This document shows, piece by piece, positions 1-5,317 of a DNA stretch of 5,317 bases. Location: contig JAUWYM010000077.1 in the NCBI GenBank assembly GCA_030615845.1, positions 1-5,317 of the forward strand, read 5' to 3'. The notes below the pieces were generated by a model. It did not search any database and was not told the origin of the DNA. It was given only the letters and a program-made list of their open reading frames with translations. Numbering within the stretch: the first letter of the stretch is position 1; the number at the start of each line of letters is the position of its first letter. Made by a program: the position numbers and the translations under genes. This DNA comes from Thermoplasmatota archaeon (GTDB lineage: Archaea; Thermoplasmatota; E2; DHVEG-1).

Positions 1-101
1 CAGGTGCATGGATACTTCTTGACAGCATCATTGCAGAGCTTATGAAAAGTAAAGGAGAAACTGAAGAGTCTATGCAGTCACGACATGCTACGTTGGAATA
101 A
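1..101 (+). CDS. 3' end of an unidentified protein-coding gene (partial)
   Basis: Reading from base 3, the frame is open for 32 codons to a TAA at 99-101. The other two forward frames are closed by TGA within about the first 45 bases. The peptide begins GAWILLDSIIAELMKSKGE and ends in a polar tail, SRHATLE. It looks like an amphipathic C-terminal helix followed by a charged, probably disordered tail. I do not recognise the family. It does not resemble the C-terminus of nucleoside diphosphate kinase, which lies next to infB in many archaea. The missing 5' part would be needed for identification. That it is coding at all is inferred from the open frame, the amino-acid composition, and the T-tract just after the stop. 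Confidence 0.5.
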   Translation, partial: GAWILLDSIIAELMKSKGETEESMQSRHATLE

Positions 102-113
102 GTATACGTAACA

Positions 114-120
114 TTTTTTT
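114..120 (+). terminator. T-tract, possible archaeal terminator of the upstream gene
   Basis: Seven consecutive T residues lie 12 bases after the upstream stop codon. Archaeal RNA polymerase can terminate at U-rich tracts without a stem-loop, and no convincing hairpin precedes this one. The tract is short, so termination may be partial. It sits upstream of the putative infB TATA element, which fits a boundary between two transcription units. Confidence 0.3.
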
Positions 121-129
121 GTGCCTGTA

Positions 130-149
130 TAACCCATATATTTTTAAAA
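130..149 (+). promoter_or_regulatory. Candidate archaeal promoter (TATA region) for infB
   Basis: The stretch TAACCC (130-135) followed by ATATATTTTTAAAA (136-149) is the most TATA-like segment in the 86-base gap before infB. Archaeal transcription usually starts about 22-27 bases downstream of the TATA box. That puts the start near 162-173 and gives a short leader of roughly 15-25 bases before the ATG at 188. The exact TATA register is ambiguous, and the upstream element is not a good match to the purine-rich BRE consensus. Confidence 0.45.
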
Positions 150-156
150 TCAAGTT

Positions 157-183
157 TCATCTACGCCTCTAACACGTAGGTGA
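157..183 (+). promoter_or_regulatory. Inverted repeat / hairpin overlapping the infB Shine-Dalgarno
   Basis: TCATCTACG (157-165) pairs with CGTAGGTGA (175-183) over nine positions, one of them a U-G wobble (160 with 180). The loop is the nine bases 166-174. In RNA the 3' arm contains AGGTGA, the core of the infB SD, so the fold would hide the ribosome-binding site. This requires transcription to start at or before about 157. If transcription starts near 165-172, as the TATA position suggests, the 5' arm would be missing from the mRNA. The repeat would then matter only on longer or read-through transcripts, or as a DNA operator over the start site. Confidence 0.45.
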
Positions 184-185
184 TC
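178..185 (+). promoter_or_regulatory. Shine-Dalgarno of infB
   Basis: AGGTGATC matches eight contiguous bases of the complement of the conserved archaeal 16S rRNA 3' end. The GGTG core ends 5 bases before the ATG at 188. This strong site fixes the infB start, and no in-frame upstream start competes with it. Confidence 0.75.
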
Positions 186-187
186 AA

Positions 188-1951
188 ATGGCGAAAACTG
201 TAACGTATACACGCCAGCCGATAGTTAGTGTTTTGGGTCATGTCGATCATGGAAAAACAACTCTTTTAGATTTTATTAGAGGAACCGCTGTCGCTTCGAG
301 AGAATCCGGTGCGATAACGCAACATATCGGTGCAACAGAAGTACCAATCGATGCTATTTATAATGTCTGTGGAACCTTACTTTCCGGTAAAAAATTTTCA
401 CTACCTGGACTTTTATTTATTGACACGCCAGGTCATCATGCCTTTACCACATTAAGAGCACGAGGTGGATCACTTGCAGATCTCGCGGTACTTATCGTAG
501 ATGTTAATGAAGGATTCAGACCACAGACGCATGAATCCATAAACATTTTAAAACAATATAAAACGCCGTTTATTGTTGCGGCAAATAAAATCGATAAAAT
601 CTCAGGGTGGCAAAAAGGAGAAGGTGTTGCAAAGGCAAGAATCGGCAGTCAACGAGTTCCTACAAAGACCTTGTTTGAGGAAAAACTGTATGAACTTATT
701 GGAATCATCTACGATAAAGGTTTCGAATCAGATACCTACTACAAGGTAAAGGATTTCCGTAAAACCCTTCCGATCATTCCTATTTCAGCAAAAACAGGAG
801 AAGGAATCCCTGAACTATTGATGGTTCTAGTGGGTCTTGCACAACGATTTCTCGAAGAACAGTTGACAACAGAAACAGGTGCCGGAAAAGGAACAGTCCT
901 TGAAGTCAAGGAAGACGTAGGATTGGGAACCACTGTTGATGCAATAATATACAGCGGGACCATTCGAAAAGAAGACATCCTTGTTTTTGGGACACAAGAT
1001 GAACCACTGATCACAAAAATTAAAGCACTATTAAAGCCGAAACCACTTGATGAAATCCGAGATCCTCGGGAACGGTTTGATAATATCGATGAAATTCATG
1101 CAGCATGCGGCATCAAAATCTCTGCAACAAACCTCGACGATGTTGTCCCTGGTGCTCCCTTGAGAGTTGCTCGTGATGATATCGATGAACTAATTCGTGA
1201 AATCAAAGAGCAATCAAAGGTAAACATTGAACTCGATAAAGACGGGATTTTTATCAAAGCAGATACAATAGGTTCATTAGAAGCACTTGTAAAAGAATCT
1301 AGAGACCGAGGCATTCACATTCGAAAGGTAGAGATAGGGAATCTTTCAAAAAGAGATATTGTAGAAACAAACGCCATTGTAAATCCTCTGGAGAGAGTTA
1401 TCTTCTCTTTTAATGTAAAGGTACTTCCTGAAGCAAAAGAAGAGCTTGCTGGTACTGATGTTACCCTTTTTGATGAAGACGTTATCTATACAATCATGGA
1501 AAACTATGACGTCTGGGTGGAAAAGAAAAAAGCAGAACTTGAACGAGAACGAAGGCAAGACTACATCCATCCTGGAATGATTAAGTTTCTCCCAGAATAT
1601 GTTTTCCGTGTTAGTCATCCTGCAGTCATTGGAGTAAGAGTACTGGCTGGGAGGATAAAAGATGGTATTCGGCTCATGAGAGAAGATGGAAAAGTAATAG
1701 GTACAATTAAAGGTATACAATCTGAAAATAAACCAATTGAAGAAGCGATTCAGGGGCAGGAAGTCGCAATATCGGTAGAGGGCGTTACTGTTGGAAGACA
1801 AATCAAAGGAGAAGATATCTTATACACAGCTCTTCCTGAAAGCGATGCGAAAAAACTCAAAGAAATGGATGTATTAAATATCGACGAAAAAGACGTTTTA
1901 AATAAAATTATTGAAATAAAAAGAAAGGGGGACAAGTTTTGGGGGATGTAA
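188..1951 (+). CDS. infB: Translation initiation factor aIF5B (archaeal IF2-like GTPase)
   Basis: This GTPase promotes ribosomal subunit joining and correct placement of initiator tRNA in the cytoplasm. The 587 residues match the usual length of archaeal aIF5B, and no intein interrupts the gene. G-domain motifs visible are the P-loop GHVDHGKT (17-24), the switch I segment with T44 in AITQHIGAT, DTPGHH (79-84), NKID (133-136) and SAKTGEG (200-206). By comparison with the known aIF5B fold, domain II lies at about 230-330, domain III at about 345-445, then a long charged linker helix (about 440-458), and domain IV, a beta-barrel, at about 460-550. The last helix ends in KFWGM; a terminal FWG is a family hallmark, and this region is the contact site for aIF1A. 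The start at 188 has a strong SD. A 47-base gap separates it from the ATP synthase genes, and no T-rich terminator lies between, so some read-through is possible. Confidence 0.97.
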   Translation: MAKTVTYTRQPIVSVLGHVDHGKTTLLDFIRGTAVASRESGAITQHIGATEVPIDAIYNVCGTLLSGKKFSLPGLLFIDTPGHHAFTTLRARGGSLADLAVLIVDVNEGFRPQTHESINILKQYKTPFIVAANKIDKISGWQKGEGVAKARIGSQRVPTKTLFEEKLYELIGIIYDKGFESDTYYKVKDFRKTLPIIPISAKTGEGIPELLMVLVGLAQRFLEEQLTTETGAGKGTVLEVKEDVGLGTTVDAIIYSGTIRKEDILVFGTQDEPLITKIKALLKPKPLDEIRDPRERFDNIDEIHAACGIKISATNLDDVVPGAPLRVARDDIDELIREIKEQSKVNIELDKDGIFIKADTIGSLEALVKESRDRGIHIRKVEIGNLSKRDIVETNAIVNPLERVIFSFNVKVLPEAKEELAGTDVTLFDEDVIYTIMENYDVWVEKKKAELERERRQDYIHPGMIKFLPEYVFRVSHPAVIGVRVLAGRIKDGIRLMREDGKVIGTIKGIQSENKPIEEAIQGQEVAISVEGVTVGRQIKGEDILYTALPESDAKKLKEMDVLNIDEKDVLNKIIEIKRKGDKFWGM

Positions 1952-1954
1952 CCC

Positions 1955-1972
1955 TATAAAAACACATATAAG
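1955..1972 (+). promoter_or_regulatory. Candidate promoter of the A-type ATP synthase operon
   Basis: Two TATA-like elements, TATAAAAA (1955-1962) and CATATAAG (1965-1972), lie immediately after the infB stop. The first would place a transcription start near 1980-1990, just upstream of or within the SD of subunit H. The second would give a nearly leaderless transcript. The upstream element would therefore suit an SD-led mRNA better. Being inside a 47-base gap between unrelated functions supports a promoter here, but AT-rich sequence gives many chance matches. Confidence 0.4.
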
Positions 1973-1986
1973 CGGCATCTAAATAT

Positions 1987-1991
1987 GAGGT
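1987..1991 (+). promoter_or_regulatory. Shine-Dalgarno of atpH/ahaH
   Basis: GAGGT ends 7 bases before the ATG at 1999, which is a normal spacing and supports that start for subunit H. Confidence 0.65.
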
Positions 1992-1998
1992 ATCAGAA

Positions 1999-2310
1999 AT
2001 GACAGGAATAAGAGAAATCAAAGAAGCTGAAACAAAAGCACTTCAGTCCATTGAAAAAGCAAAAACGGATGCTGAAAAAATAATAGAGAAAGCAAAAAAA
2101 AATGCGGAATCTGAAAGACAAAAAAGTATGGAATCTGCGCAAAAAAAGGTAAAGAAACTCTTACATCGAACAGAAGAAGAAACGGAAAAAGAAATTAAAA
2201 AAATAAAAAACAAGACAGAAAAAGAGATTTCTACAATGAATGATACAGCAAAGAAAAACATAGAAGATGCTGTGGAGTTAATCATTACGGAGATAGAAAA
2301 GGAGGAATAA
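1999..2310 (+). CDS. ahaH: A-type ATP synthase subunit H (peripheral stalk)
   Basis: Subunit H pairs with subunit E to form the peripheral stalk that holds the A3B3 catalytic head against rotation and ties it to subunit I. The 103-residue protein is almost entirely charged helix, rich in Lys, Glu and Ala, with no membrane segment and no Cys or Trp. Alanines recur exactly every 11 residues: 10, 21, 32 in one series and 14, 25, 36, 47 in another. This hendecad pattern is expected of the right-handed coiled coil of A/V-type stalks. A more hydrophobic C-terminal helix (about 88-100, VELIITEIE) fits the part that packs with the E C-terminal domain. Length and position, first in the operon and directly before I, match AhaH/AtpH of euryarchaea. 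The sequence alone is low in complexity, so the assignment leans on synteny. It is in the same reading frame as the following gene, with three bases between the stop and the proposed I start. Confidence 0.9.
   Translation: MTGIREIKEAETKALQSIEKAKTDAEKIIEKAKKNAESERQKSMESAQKKVKKLLHRTEEETEKEIKKIKNKTEKEISTMNDTAKKNIEDAVELIITEIEKEE
2301..2305 (+). promoter_or_regulatory. Shine-Dalgarno for subunit I, placed for an AUA start at 2314
   Basis: GGAGG, within AAAAGGAGG, overlaps the last codons of subunit H. It ends 8 bases before ATA at 2314 but 26 bases before the first ATG at 2332. The segment just before 2332 (TTCCAGCTCCA) has no SD. The only strong ribosome-binding site here therefore points to 2314. 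Confidence 0.65.
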
Positions 2311-2313
2311 ACC

Positions 2314-4326
2314 ATATTATTTCCAGCTCCAATGAAGAAAATCTCACTTGTTGTCCATCAGAACTATGTAGAAGACATCATAAAAACACTCCATGAAAAC
2401 GGCATGATGGAGATCGTTGATATTTCTAAAGAGGAACCAGAGATACTAAAAGAAATTGAAAAAGCATCTATGCATCCTGACGCAGGGATTTGTACAAACT
2501 ATGAACTCCGCCTTACAAGATTAATAGACATTTTAGATAAAATCAGAGTTAAACCAAAAGGCATAAAAGCATTACTTCACCCAGAGCTCCCAGAAATAAA
2601 AACCGTTGAAGACTCTGCTCTTGAAGAAATGTTTTCTCATACTGAAGGAGCCCTCGAAGAAATAGAAAAAAACATACTAGAAAACGATCAAAAACTCCAA
2701 TATCTTGACGAAAGAAAACAAAAAATCAATCAAGACCTTGAACAAATTAATTACCTTAAAGATTTTGACATCGACCTCTCAGATGTCGGTGAATCAACAT
2801 ATGTTCTTATTAAAGCTGGTAAAACCTCAGACCTGGACGGTCTACAGTCAGAGATTGAAAAAATCGATAGAACAACATTATATTCAAAGCAATTCGGCAG
2901 CGGTAAAGAAATAGAATGGGCAGTCGTAATCGCAACGCACATCCTAGAAAAAGAAAAAATCGAAAAAATATGTCGTGAAAGATTAACAGAGTTTGACATA
3001 AAGGACCTATCAGGATATCCAAAAGACATCCTAAAATCACTAAAAAAAGAAATTGCAGACATAAAAAAAAGAAAAAAACAGATCATCACACATCTTCGCA
3101 AGTATGCTGGAAAAGAACTGCATGATTTACGTGCCTTAAAAGAAGAAATCCAACTAGAACGAGTAAGAAGAGAAATTCCCAAAAACTTTGCAAAAACAAA
3201 TACCACTTATCTCATAAATGGTTGGGTAATAGAAAAAAATGAAGAAACATTAAAAGCATCAGTAGAAAACACTGCGAAGGGGTGCACACTATATAGCTCC
3301 CAAACACCCTCAGCCAACCCAGATAATCCACCGACATATCTTGAAACACCAAAATGGGCAGATGGGTTTAAAAGTCTCCTTGAAATGTTTGCAACACCAA
3401 AATATAACGAGTTGAATCCAACAATTATTATGGGTATTTTCTTTGTTTTCTTTTTTGGAATGATGCTTAGTGATGCAGGATACGGCAGTATTATCCTAGT
3501 ACTAGCATTGTTTGGCTACATTAAACTTGGAAAGCATAGCGAAATGATTCGAAGTTGGTCATTCATGGGTATCTGGATGGGGCTTATCACAACAATTATA
3601 GGGTTTCTCACAAACAGTTTCTTCGGAGATTTCATTCCTCGTTTCATTTATGGCGACCCAAAGGCTCCATTATATAGCATCACAATTGCAGGGATTCATC
3701 TTCCCTTAGAACCTTTAAAAGACCCGCTCACCATCCTTTCAATAGCACTTATCTTCGGTCTCGTACATTTAAACGTCGGAATAATCCTTGGTCTTTATCA
3801 GGCATTCAAAAGAAAAGCATACAAATCAATGCTTACAGAACGTTTTTGTTTTGTTCCACTACAGATTGGCGGAGGACTTTTGATCGGACATTTCATACTT
3901 AACTGGGAGATATCTTCTATAGTGTTTTATGCAGCAGCAATAATGGTAATCATTGGCCTTATTTTACTCTTTATCAGCTCTGGCCCCATTGGATTTTTCG
4001 ATATCACTGGCTATGTCGGAGACTGGCTCTCCTACGCACGGCTTCTGGCACTTGGACTTGCAACCGCAGGAATGGCACTTGCATTCAACGTTGTTTCACA
4101 ACTCATACCAGATATGATTCCTCTTGTCGGGATAGTACTTCTTCCAATACTTCTCATCGTGTTACATACGGTAAACCTAGGGCTTCAGGCGCTGGGCGCA
4201 GCAGTTCATTCACTTAGACTCCAGTATGTAGAATTTTTCAATAGGTTTTATGAAGGAGGCGGACATGAATTTGCCCCTTTTAAAATGAAAAGAAAATATA
4301 CGAAAATAGAAGAGAAAATAGACTAA
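2314..4326 (+). CDS. ahaI: A-type ATP synthase subunit I (membrane stator, a-like); probable AUA start
   Basis: Subunit I is the membrane stator that carries the ion half-channels and anchors the peripheral stalks. From the ATG at 2332 it has 664 residues (numbering used here); from ATA at 2314 it has 670. Residues 1 to about 345 form the cytoplasmic arm, with long coiled-coil stretches at 95-145 and 205-285. The rest is a membrane domain with about eight helices: near 365-380, 383-398, 408-428, 465-490, 503-522, 526-548, 564-592 and 597-625. Family signatures are the PPTYLETPKW entry motif (333-342), GMMLSDAGYG (376-385), DWLSYARLLALGLA (564-577), and HSLRLQYVEFFNRFYEGGG (626-644) near the C-terminus. 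R570 and R628 align with the conserved arginines R735 and R799 of yeast Vph1 that face the rotor. The AUA start adds MLFPAP before MKKI, restoring the short N-terminus usual in this family, and is the only start with an SD at proper spacing. If AUA is not used, translation begins at 2332. Confidence 0.95.
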   Translation: MLFPAPMKKISLVVHQNYVEDIIKTLHENGMMEIVDISKEEPEILKEIEKASMHPDAGICTNYELRLTRLIDILDKIRVKPKGIKALLHPELPEIKTVEDSALEEMFSHTEGALEEIEKNILENDQKLQYLDERKQKINQDLEQINYLKDFDIDLSDVGESTYVLIKAGKTSDLDGLQSEIEKIDRTTLYSKQFGSGKEIEWAVVIATHILEKEKIEKICRERLTEFDIKDLSGYPKDILKSLKKEIADIKKRKKQIITHLRKYAGKELHDLRALKEEIQLERVRREIPKNFAKTNTTYLINGWVIEKNEETLKASVENTAKGCTLYSSQTPSANPDNPPTYLETPKWADGFKSLLEMFATPKYNELNPTIIMGIFFVFFFGMMLSDAGYGSIILVLALFGYIKLGKHSEMIRSWSFMGIWMGLITTIIGFLTNSFFGDFIPRFIYGDPKAPLYSITIAGIHLPLEPLKDPLTILSIALIFGLVHLNVGIILGLYQAFKRKAYKSMLTERFCFVPLQIGGGLLIGHFILNWEISSIVFYAAAIMVIIGLILLFISSGPIGFFDITGYVGDWLSYARLLALGLATAGMALAFNVVSQLIPDMIPLVGIVLLPILLIVLHTVNLGLQALGAAVHSLRLQYVEFFNRFYEGGGHEFAPFKMKRKYTKIEEKID

Positions 4327-4332
4327 AATAAA

Positions 4333-4338
4333 AAGGAG
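4333..4338 (+). promoter_or_regulatory. Shine-Dalgarno of the K subunit gene
   Basis: AAGGAG lies in the 22-base gap after subunit I and ends 10 bases before the ATG at 4349. The gap is otherwise nearly all A. An own SD before a ring subunit needed in about ten copies per enzyme fits independent, strong initiation. Confidence 0.65.
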
Positions 4339-4348
4339 AAAAAAAACT

Positions 4349-4939
4349 ATGTTAAAAAAGAGAAAAGCAGCAATGATGGTACTGCTCCTTGCAGCGATGT
4401 TTTTGTTTTCTGCAGGTGTAGTAAGTGCCCAAGAAGAAGGTGAACTTACTAAAAGTGAAAGCGATCAAAACAAAACACTGGTGATACTTGGTTGTGCACT
4501 CGCCATTGGTATTGCAGGGATATCTTCTGCAATTGGTCTTGCACTTGCAGGATCCTCAGCAATAGCAGTCACTGCAGAAAAACCAAACCTGTTTGGTAAA
4601 TGTCTTGTGCTCCAAGTACTTCCCATGACGCAGTCCGTATATGGCCTACTCACTGCCATTCTTTTAATGATGGGAGCCGGTCTTCTCGGAGGCGGGGAAG
4701 GAGTTCTTGTCGGTTCACTTGCAGGTATGGGCGCAATCTGGATTGGGCTAGCGGTAGGACTTACTGGAATATCTGCAATTAATCAAGGTATGGTTGCATC
4801 AGCCTCAATCAGTGCCGTTGGTAGAAACCCAGATGTAGCGGCAAGAGGCATTATATTTACGGTTATGCCTGAAACCATCGCGATCTTTGGACTTCTTGTA
4901 GGAATACTTCTGATGACTGGACTTGGATTACTAGGTTAG
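4349..4939 (+). CDS. ahaK: A-type ATP synthase subunit K (proteolipid ring, four-helix c-like)
   Basis: Subunit K oligomerises into the membrane rotor ring that carries ions past subunit I. The 196 residues start with a signal-peptide-like segment: KKRK, then a hydrophobic run at 8-25, then VSA before QEE (predicted cut after about 27). An acidic linker (28-42) follows, then two tandem c-like hairpins: helices at about 43-75 and 85-113, then 119-155 and 166-195. Hairpin 2 has the ion-binding carboxylate E175 in MPETIAIFG. The matching hairpin 1 position is M93 in LPMTQSVYG, so only one carboxylate serves four helices. L91, T94, Q95, Q146 and E175 line up with the Na+ ligands L61, T64, Q65, Q110 and E139 of Enterococcus hirae NtpK, and the 29-residue Q146-E175 spacing is identical. 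Na+ coupling is therefore inferred. A four-helix, one-site c subunit is known in Pyrococcus furiosus. The gene follows I by 22 bases and precedes E by 6. Confidence 0.95.
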   Translation: MLKKRKAAMMVLLLAAMFLFSAGVVSAQEEGELTKSESDQNKTLVILGCALAIGIAGISSAIGLALAGSSAIAVTAEKPNLFGKCLVLQVLPMTQSVYGLLTAILLMMGAGLLGGGEGVLVGSLAGMGAIWIGLAVGLTGISAINQGMVASASISAVGRNPDVAARGIIFTVMPETIAIFGLLVGILLMTGLGLLG

Positions 4940-4945
4940 AGAACT

Positions 4946-5317
4946 ATGTCAGCAGAAAAAATCATTGAACAAATAAAGAAAGATTCGCAAAAAGAAATAA
5001 GTCAGATACTCAAAGACGCAGAAAAAGAAGCAAAACATATCATCGCCACTGCAAAAGAAGAAGCAAAAAAACAGGTAGATAAAATACTAGCAGACGGTAA
5101 AATTCAAAGTGAAAACATTGTAAAAATCCTGGTTTCAAAAGCAAATCAGGATGCGAAAAAAGAAATCATGAAGGCAAAAGAGAAAATAATTGATGAATGC
5201 TTTGTAAAAACACATCACAAGCTGTCAACACTTGATGAACAAAAATACAGAAACATGGTGACAAAACTTATGCAAGACGGCCGCACAAAAATTGGCAGAG
5301 ACTGCACCGTGATCGCT
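4946..5317 (+). CDS. ahaE: A-type ATP synthase subunit E (peripheral stalk), 3' truncated by window end
   Basis: Subunit E partners subunit H in the peripheral stalk, and its globular C-terminal domain binds the top of the catalytic head. The frame from ATG 4946 stays open to the window edge, giving 124 residues. The family is usually about 185-205, so roughly the last third is missing. Residues 1 to about 85 are a Lys/Glu/Ala-rich helix beginning MSAEKIIEQIKKD, with 11-residue Ala spacing (25/36, 29/40, 66/77) like subunit H. From about residue 90 (LSTLDEQKYRNMVTKLM) the C-terminal domain begins. This N-terminal pattern and the location straight after K are typical of AhaE/AtpE. The gene begins 6 bases after the K stop. 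Its SD is weak (AGGT at 4933-4936, inside the K stop region), so translation is probably coupled to K. No upstream in-frame start looks better. Confidence 0.9.
   Translation, partial: MSAEKIIEQIKKDSQKEISQILKDAEKEAKHIIATAKEEAKKQVDKILADGKIQSENIVKILVSKANQDAKKEIMKAKEKIIDECFVKTHHKLSTLDEQKYRNMVTKLMQDGRTKIGRDCTVIA

Noticed and set aside
188..300. Possible intein in the P-loop region of infB, as in some Thermococcales
   Set aside because: The P-loop and following motifs are continuous at normal spacing, so no insertion is present.
1346..1801. Minus-strand open frame of 151 codons inside infB
   Set aside because: It lies fully inside a gene with unmistakable aIF5B sequence. The translation is rich in Phe, Ser, Tyr and Asn, as expected from the reverse of A-rich coding DNA, and shows no recognisable motif.
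1965..1987. CATAT ... ATATG inverted repeat in the gap before subunit H
   Set aside because: It has only five A/T-rich pairs across a 13-base loop, does not extend in either direction, and is expected by chance in AT-rich DNA.
1985..2002. Five-codon frame ATG AGG TAT CAG AAA TGA whose stop overlaps the H start codon
   Set aside because: It has no SD of its own, and its codons simply contain the H SD. The overlap is most likely chance.
2308..2322. TAAACCATATTATTT resembles the putative infB promoter (TAACCCATATATTTT), suggesting an internal promoter for subunit I
   Set aside because: A TATA box here would start transcription near 2340, downstream of either subunit I start, so it could not serve that gene. 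The AUA start with its SD explains the segment better.
3063..3078. A8-G-A7 tract in subunit I, and an A9 run at 2094-2102 in subunit H, as possible slippage or frameshift sites
   Set aside because: Both encode Lys-rich stretches consistent with the surrounding coiled coils, the frames continue intact, and no alternative frame yields a sensible product or stimulatory structure.
2751..3206. Minus-strand open frame of 151 codons inside subunit I
   Set aside because: It is antisense to the Lys/Glu-rich cytoplasmic arm. Its Phe/Ser/Arg-rich translation is the usual shadow of such sequence, and no SD or family signature is seen.
1999..4326. H and I are in the same frame with only a TAA (2308-2310) between them, raising the possibility of a fused or read-through H-I protein
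   Set aside because: H and I are separate proteins throughout the family, a good SD sits before I, and nothing around the TAA suggests a recoding signal.

Overview
This window is ordinary-looking archaeal chromosome of low G+C content. The archaeal assignment rests on three things: an aIF5B-type initiation factor (a 587-residue GTPase, unlike bacterial IF2), an A-type ATP synthase operon in the order H-I-K-E, and TATA-like promoter elements with GGTGATC/GGAGG-type Shine-Dalgarno (SD) sequences. The H-I-K-E order is typical of Euryarchaeota in the broad sense. I cannot place the organism more precisely. All genes lie on the + strand.

Layout. Positions 1-101 hold the last codons of an unidentified upstream gene. 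Positions 102-187 are an 86-base intergenic region with a T-tract, a TATA-like element, and an inverted repeat that would pair with the infB SD. infB (aIF5B) occupies 188-1951. A 47-base gap (1952-1998) carries TATA-like sequence and an SD, and the ATP synthase genes follow: H (1999-2310), I (about 2314-4326), K (4349-4939) and E (4946 to past the window end). The operon presumably continues with C, F, A, B and D.

How the genes work together. H and E form the coiled-coil peripheral stalks. I is the membrane stator with the ion half-channels and its own stalk-binding arm. K forms the rotating ion-carrying ring. Together they couple transmembrane ion flow to ATP synthesis or hydrolysis at the A3B3 head, whose genes are not in the window. 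The K subunit has four ring helices but only one ion-binding carboxylate, and its ligand residues match the Na+-binding pattern of Enterococcus hirae NtpK, so Na+ coupling is a reasonable prediction.

No clearly new biological system is visible. The points most worth a second look are a probable AUA start codon for subunit I, the SD-sequestering hairpin before infB, and the single-carboxylate, signal-peptide-bearing K subunit.
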